DNA from: Robertmurraya_A mangrovi
GTDB taxonomy: Bacteria > Bacillota > Bacilli > Bacillales > Cytobacillaceae
Reading direction: 5' to 3'
Assembly: GCF_034427655.1 (NCBI RefSeq)
Contig: NZ_JAXOFX010000012.1
Coordinates: 1 to 64,000 of the forward strand
DNA: 64,000 bases
Within the stretch, counting starts at the first letter, position 1. Each line of letters opens with the position of its first letter. Made by a program: the position numbers and the translations under genes. Shown piece by piece: positions 63,814 to 64,000 of the stretch. The notes below the pieces were generated by a model, which saw only the letters and a program-made list of their open reading frames with translations, was not told where the DNA came from and did not search any database.

Positions 63814-64000
63814 TTAATTAAAGCTGTTAATCATTTCTTTAACACATTTTGCTATAGCTCTCTCCGGGTCATACAAGTTTTTTGCAACCATTCTTGAAGT
63901 ATCTTTTGCCGAATTAATCCAATCCAGATTACTGTCAATTGCTTTTTCAATTTGTCTAATTGTATTTTCAGGATCTTTATAACTAAATAAATATCCGTTT
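63814..64000 (-). CDS. Glycosyltransferase, C-terminal end (partial)
   Basis: The frame runs off the right edge. The 62 visible residues (NGYLFSYKDPENTIRQIEKA, then WINSAKDTSRMVAKNLYD and INSFN) match the C-terminal helix of GT4 glycosyltransferases. The cluster therefore continues past the window. Confidence 0.75.
   Translation of the reverse strand, partial: NGYLFSYKDPENTIRQIEKAIDSNLDWINSAKDTSRMVAKNLYDPERAIAKCVKEMINSFN

Overview
The window is low-GC, spore-former-type Bacillaceae DNA. This rests on the strong AGGAGG ribosome sites with frequent TTG/GTG starts, the GlpP antiterminator, a YfmQ-like protein, MocR and DesK/LuxR regulators, and U-run terminators. The genus cannot be fixed from the sequence. 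No rRNA, tRNA, integrase or CRISPR array was found. Most of the window is accessory: remnants, duplications, defence genes, toxin-antitoxin pairs and a surface-polysaccharide cluster.

Layout. 0-0.3 kb: tail of a dead IS1182-type transposase. 0.4-2.8 kb: MocR regulator, YfmQ-like protein and a small membrane protein. 3.0-7.6 kb: a decayed, duplicated zone with tiny membrane genes, a frameshifted gene, an HTH gene under seven exact 11-bp iterons, a sigma-70-like gene plus a remnant of it, two copies of a 49-residue gene, and a RelE-type toxin-antitoxin pair. 7.6-10.4 kb: a phage-like replication module (DnaD-like initiator, DnaB-like helicase, unknown protein). 11.5-26.1 kb: a defence island with a MazG-like NTP pyrophosphohydrolase, an HNH nuclease, a large reverse transcriptase-nitrilase fusion (DRT type 1/UG1-like), a Sau3AI-like GATC restriction-modification system (C5 methylase, HTH controller, MutH-fold endonuclease), a GHKL/MORC-like ATPase, and a seven-zinc-ribbon protein with an embedded Vsr-like nuclease.

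26.5-32.8 kb: an esterase / ATP-grasp / esterase group, a CPBP protease, and a DesK/LuxR two-component system divergent from it across a perfectly symmetric four-half-site operator. 33.0-36.9 kb: two overlapping DUF262 genes (GmrSD-like, probable defence) and a SpoT-like HD hydrolase. 37.3 kb: a two-repeat, Cys-rich putative spore-surface protein. 38.1-43.7 kb: a GlpP-controlled glycerol-phosphate-type ABC uptake operon (glpP, binding protein, two permeases, TIM-barrel isomerase) and a HAD phosphatase. The glpP and HAD transcripts each begin with the same box followed by a leader terminator, so they look like one antitermination regulon. 44-51 kb: housekeeping and hypothetical genes, a nonapeptide-repeat protein and a ParE/Phd pair. 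52.1-64 kb: a minus-strand polysaccharide locus (glycosyltransferases, Wzy, Wzx, FemAB-like and acyltransferase-3 proteins) ending in KAS III, ACP, SDR, acyl-adenylating ligase, ACP, NeuD-like acyltransferase and VanZ. That tail probably makes and attaches a short (hydroxy)acyl group to the polysaccharide.

The most promising targets are the RT-nitrilase with a hairpin-rich block upstream, the MutH-fold enzyme beside a MORC-like ATPase, the DUF262 pair, the carrier-protein acyl module, the iteron-HTH locus and the symmetric operator. Family assignments come from recognised motifs only; no database search was possible.
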